Shown here in pieces: positions 15,288 to 15,735 of a DNA stretch of 15,735 bases (its first letter is position 1; each line of letters opens with the position of its first letter). Below the pieces are notes generated by a model that saw only the letters and a list, made by a program, of their open reading frames with translations, searched no databases and was not told the DNA's origin. This DNA comes from Candidatus Methanophagaceae archaeon. GTDB taxonomy: Archaea > Halobacteriota > Syntropharchaeia > Alkanophagales > Methanospirareceae. The DNA is taken from positions 1 to 15,735 of the forward strand of contig QENJ01000056.1 in NCBI GenBank assembly GCA_013374505.1, written 5' to 3'. Made by a program: the position numbers and the translations under genes.

Positions 15288-15734
15288 TTCAAAATCCTCA
15301 AATGATACAGGACTTTGGCAAAGAACAATTGCCGGTATCTTTACCCGTTTCAACACAAATCGTACTTTGTAGATGAAATGCGCTTTTACATTACCGTGAT
15401 GTTCTATGAGAAGTTTGTGTCGTCCGATTATATCTATCTCCTCATGCTCTAATCCGAAGGTTGCTGCATGCCCGCCACTTGACGGTGCATCTCTCGGTGT
15501 GCCACCACCGGCATTTAAAATTAATACGCCCGTATTCACACCTTTTTCCCTTAACTCTATGGTTATCTCACATACCGGCTTTGGCACATGCCGGGGCCCG
15601 GGAGTCATTGCAATCGCGATTACATCGTTATGCCAGGCTTTCGCAAACGTCCCTCGCTGCGCGATGCCACCACCTAACCCAAGCGCTTGCCCTTTTCTAC
15701 ATGCTACCAACTGTGTATCTCTACCAACTGCCAT
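15264..15734 (-). pseudogene. mcrC: McrC, N-terminal part only (C-terminus lost at junction)
   Basis: McrC is a component of the complex that activates methyl-coenzyme M reductase. Read on the minus strand from the ATG at 15734-15732, the protein starts MAVGRDTQLVACRK, followed by GLGGGIAQRGTFAKAWHNDV, IAMTPGPRHVPKPVCEIT, LILNAGGGTP, FGLEHEEIDIIGRHKLLIEHHGNVKAH and IPAIVLCQSPVSFEDF, all McrC hallmarks with the expected spacing. After about residue 157 (VGVSTRN) the frame runs into antisense of atwA2 and continues without homology to a stop at 15078-15080. Complete McrC is roughly 40 residues longer. The start matches the family and lies one base from the window end, so its promoter is not visible. 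In the cell it would partner AtwA and Mmp7/Mmp17, which are encoded in the same window. Confidence 0.88.
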
Positions 15735-15735
15735 A

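Noticed and set aside
1..15735. tRNA, rRNA, CRISPR array, insertion sequence or transposase
   Set aside because: I saw no cloverleaf-like stretch, no regularly spaced repeats and no transposase motif on either strand; the sequence is nearly all accounted for by the listed genes.

Overview
The window is archaeal and comes from a methane-metabolising lineage. It carries a complete, canonically ordered operon for the Na+-pumping methyl-transferase Mtr (mtrEDCBAFGH). Around it lie much of the machinery that reductively activates methyl-coenzyme M reductase (MCR): Mmp7, Mmp17, two AtwA (component A2) ATPases and a partial McrC. Methanogenesis marker 14 and an archaeal-lipid gene (geranylgeranylglyceryl phosphate synthase) are also present. 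The mcr structural genes are not in the window. Methanogens and anaerobic methane oxidisers (ANME) share this gene set. My impression from gene content and sequence style is an ANME-1-like (Methanophagales) or related uncultured lineage, but the sequence alone does not prove it.

Layout. 1-431: no intact gene, but a minus-strand reading frame with protein-like composition and no usable start (64-372), then the pcrB promoter. 432-1112 (+): GGGP synthase. 1155-4153 (-): mmp14, then mmp17-mmp7, convergent with pcrB. 4154-4371: divergent regulatory region with an 11-bp perfect tandem repeat and a strong TATA box placed for a leaderless mtr transcript. 4372-9508 (+): mtrEDCBAFGH, closed by a short hairpin plus T-rich tract. 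9600-11989 (+): a tightly coupled three-gene unit of two paralogous U32-family proteins, the first broken by a +1 frameshift in a run of eight G, and a small CxC/CxxC protein I do not recognise. 12128-15287 (+): two tandem atwA paralogues. 15264-15734 (-): the N-terminal part of mcrC.

How it works together. Mtr couples methyl transfer between tetrahydromethanopterin and coenzyme M to Na+ movement. MCR makes or consumes methane. McrC, Mmp7, Mmp17 and AtwA belong to the ATP-dependent complex that reduces the Ni centre of F430 to Ni(I). The U32 pair plus small Cys protein between mtr and atwA has no role that I know of and is the best candidate for something undescribed. U32 proteins such as UbiU/UbiV act as Fe-S paired enzymes, so a modification role in methane metabolism is a reasonable hypothesis.

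Main caution. Near 15264-15267 the second atwA and mcrC, which converge, both stop matching their families at the same point. This is either a deletion or, perhaps more likely so near the window end, a chimeric join. Sequence beyond about 15264 should not be assumed contiguous with the rest.
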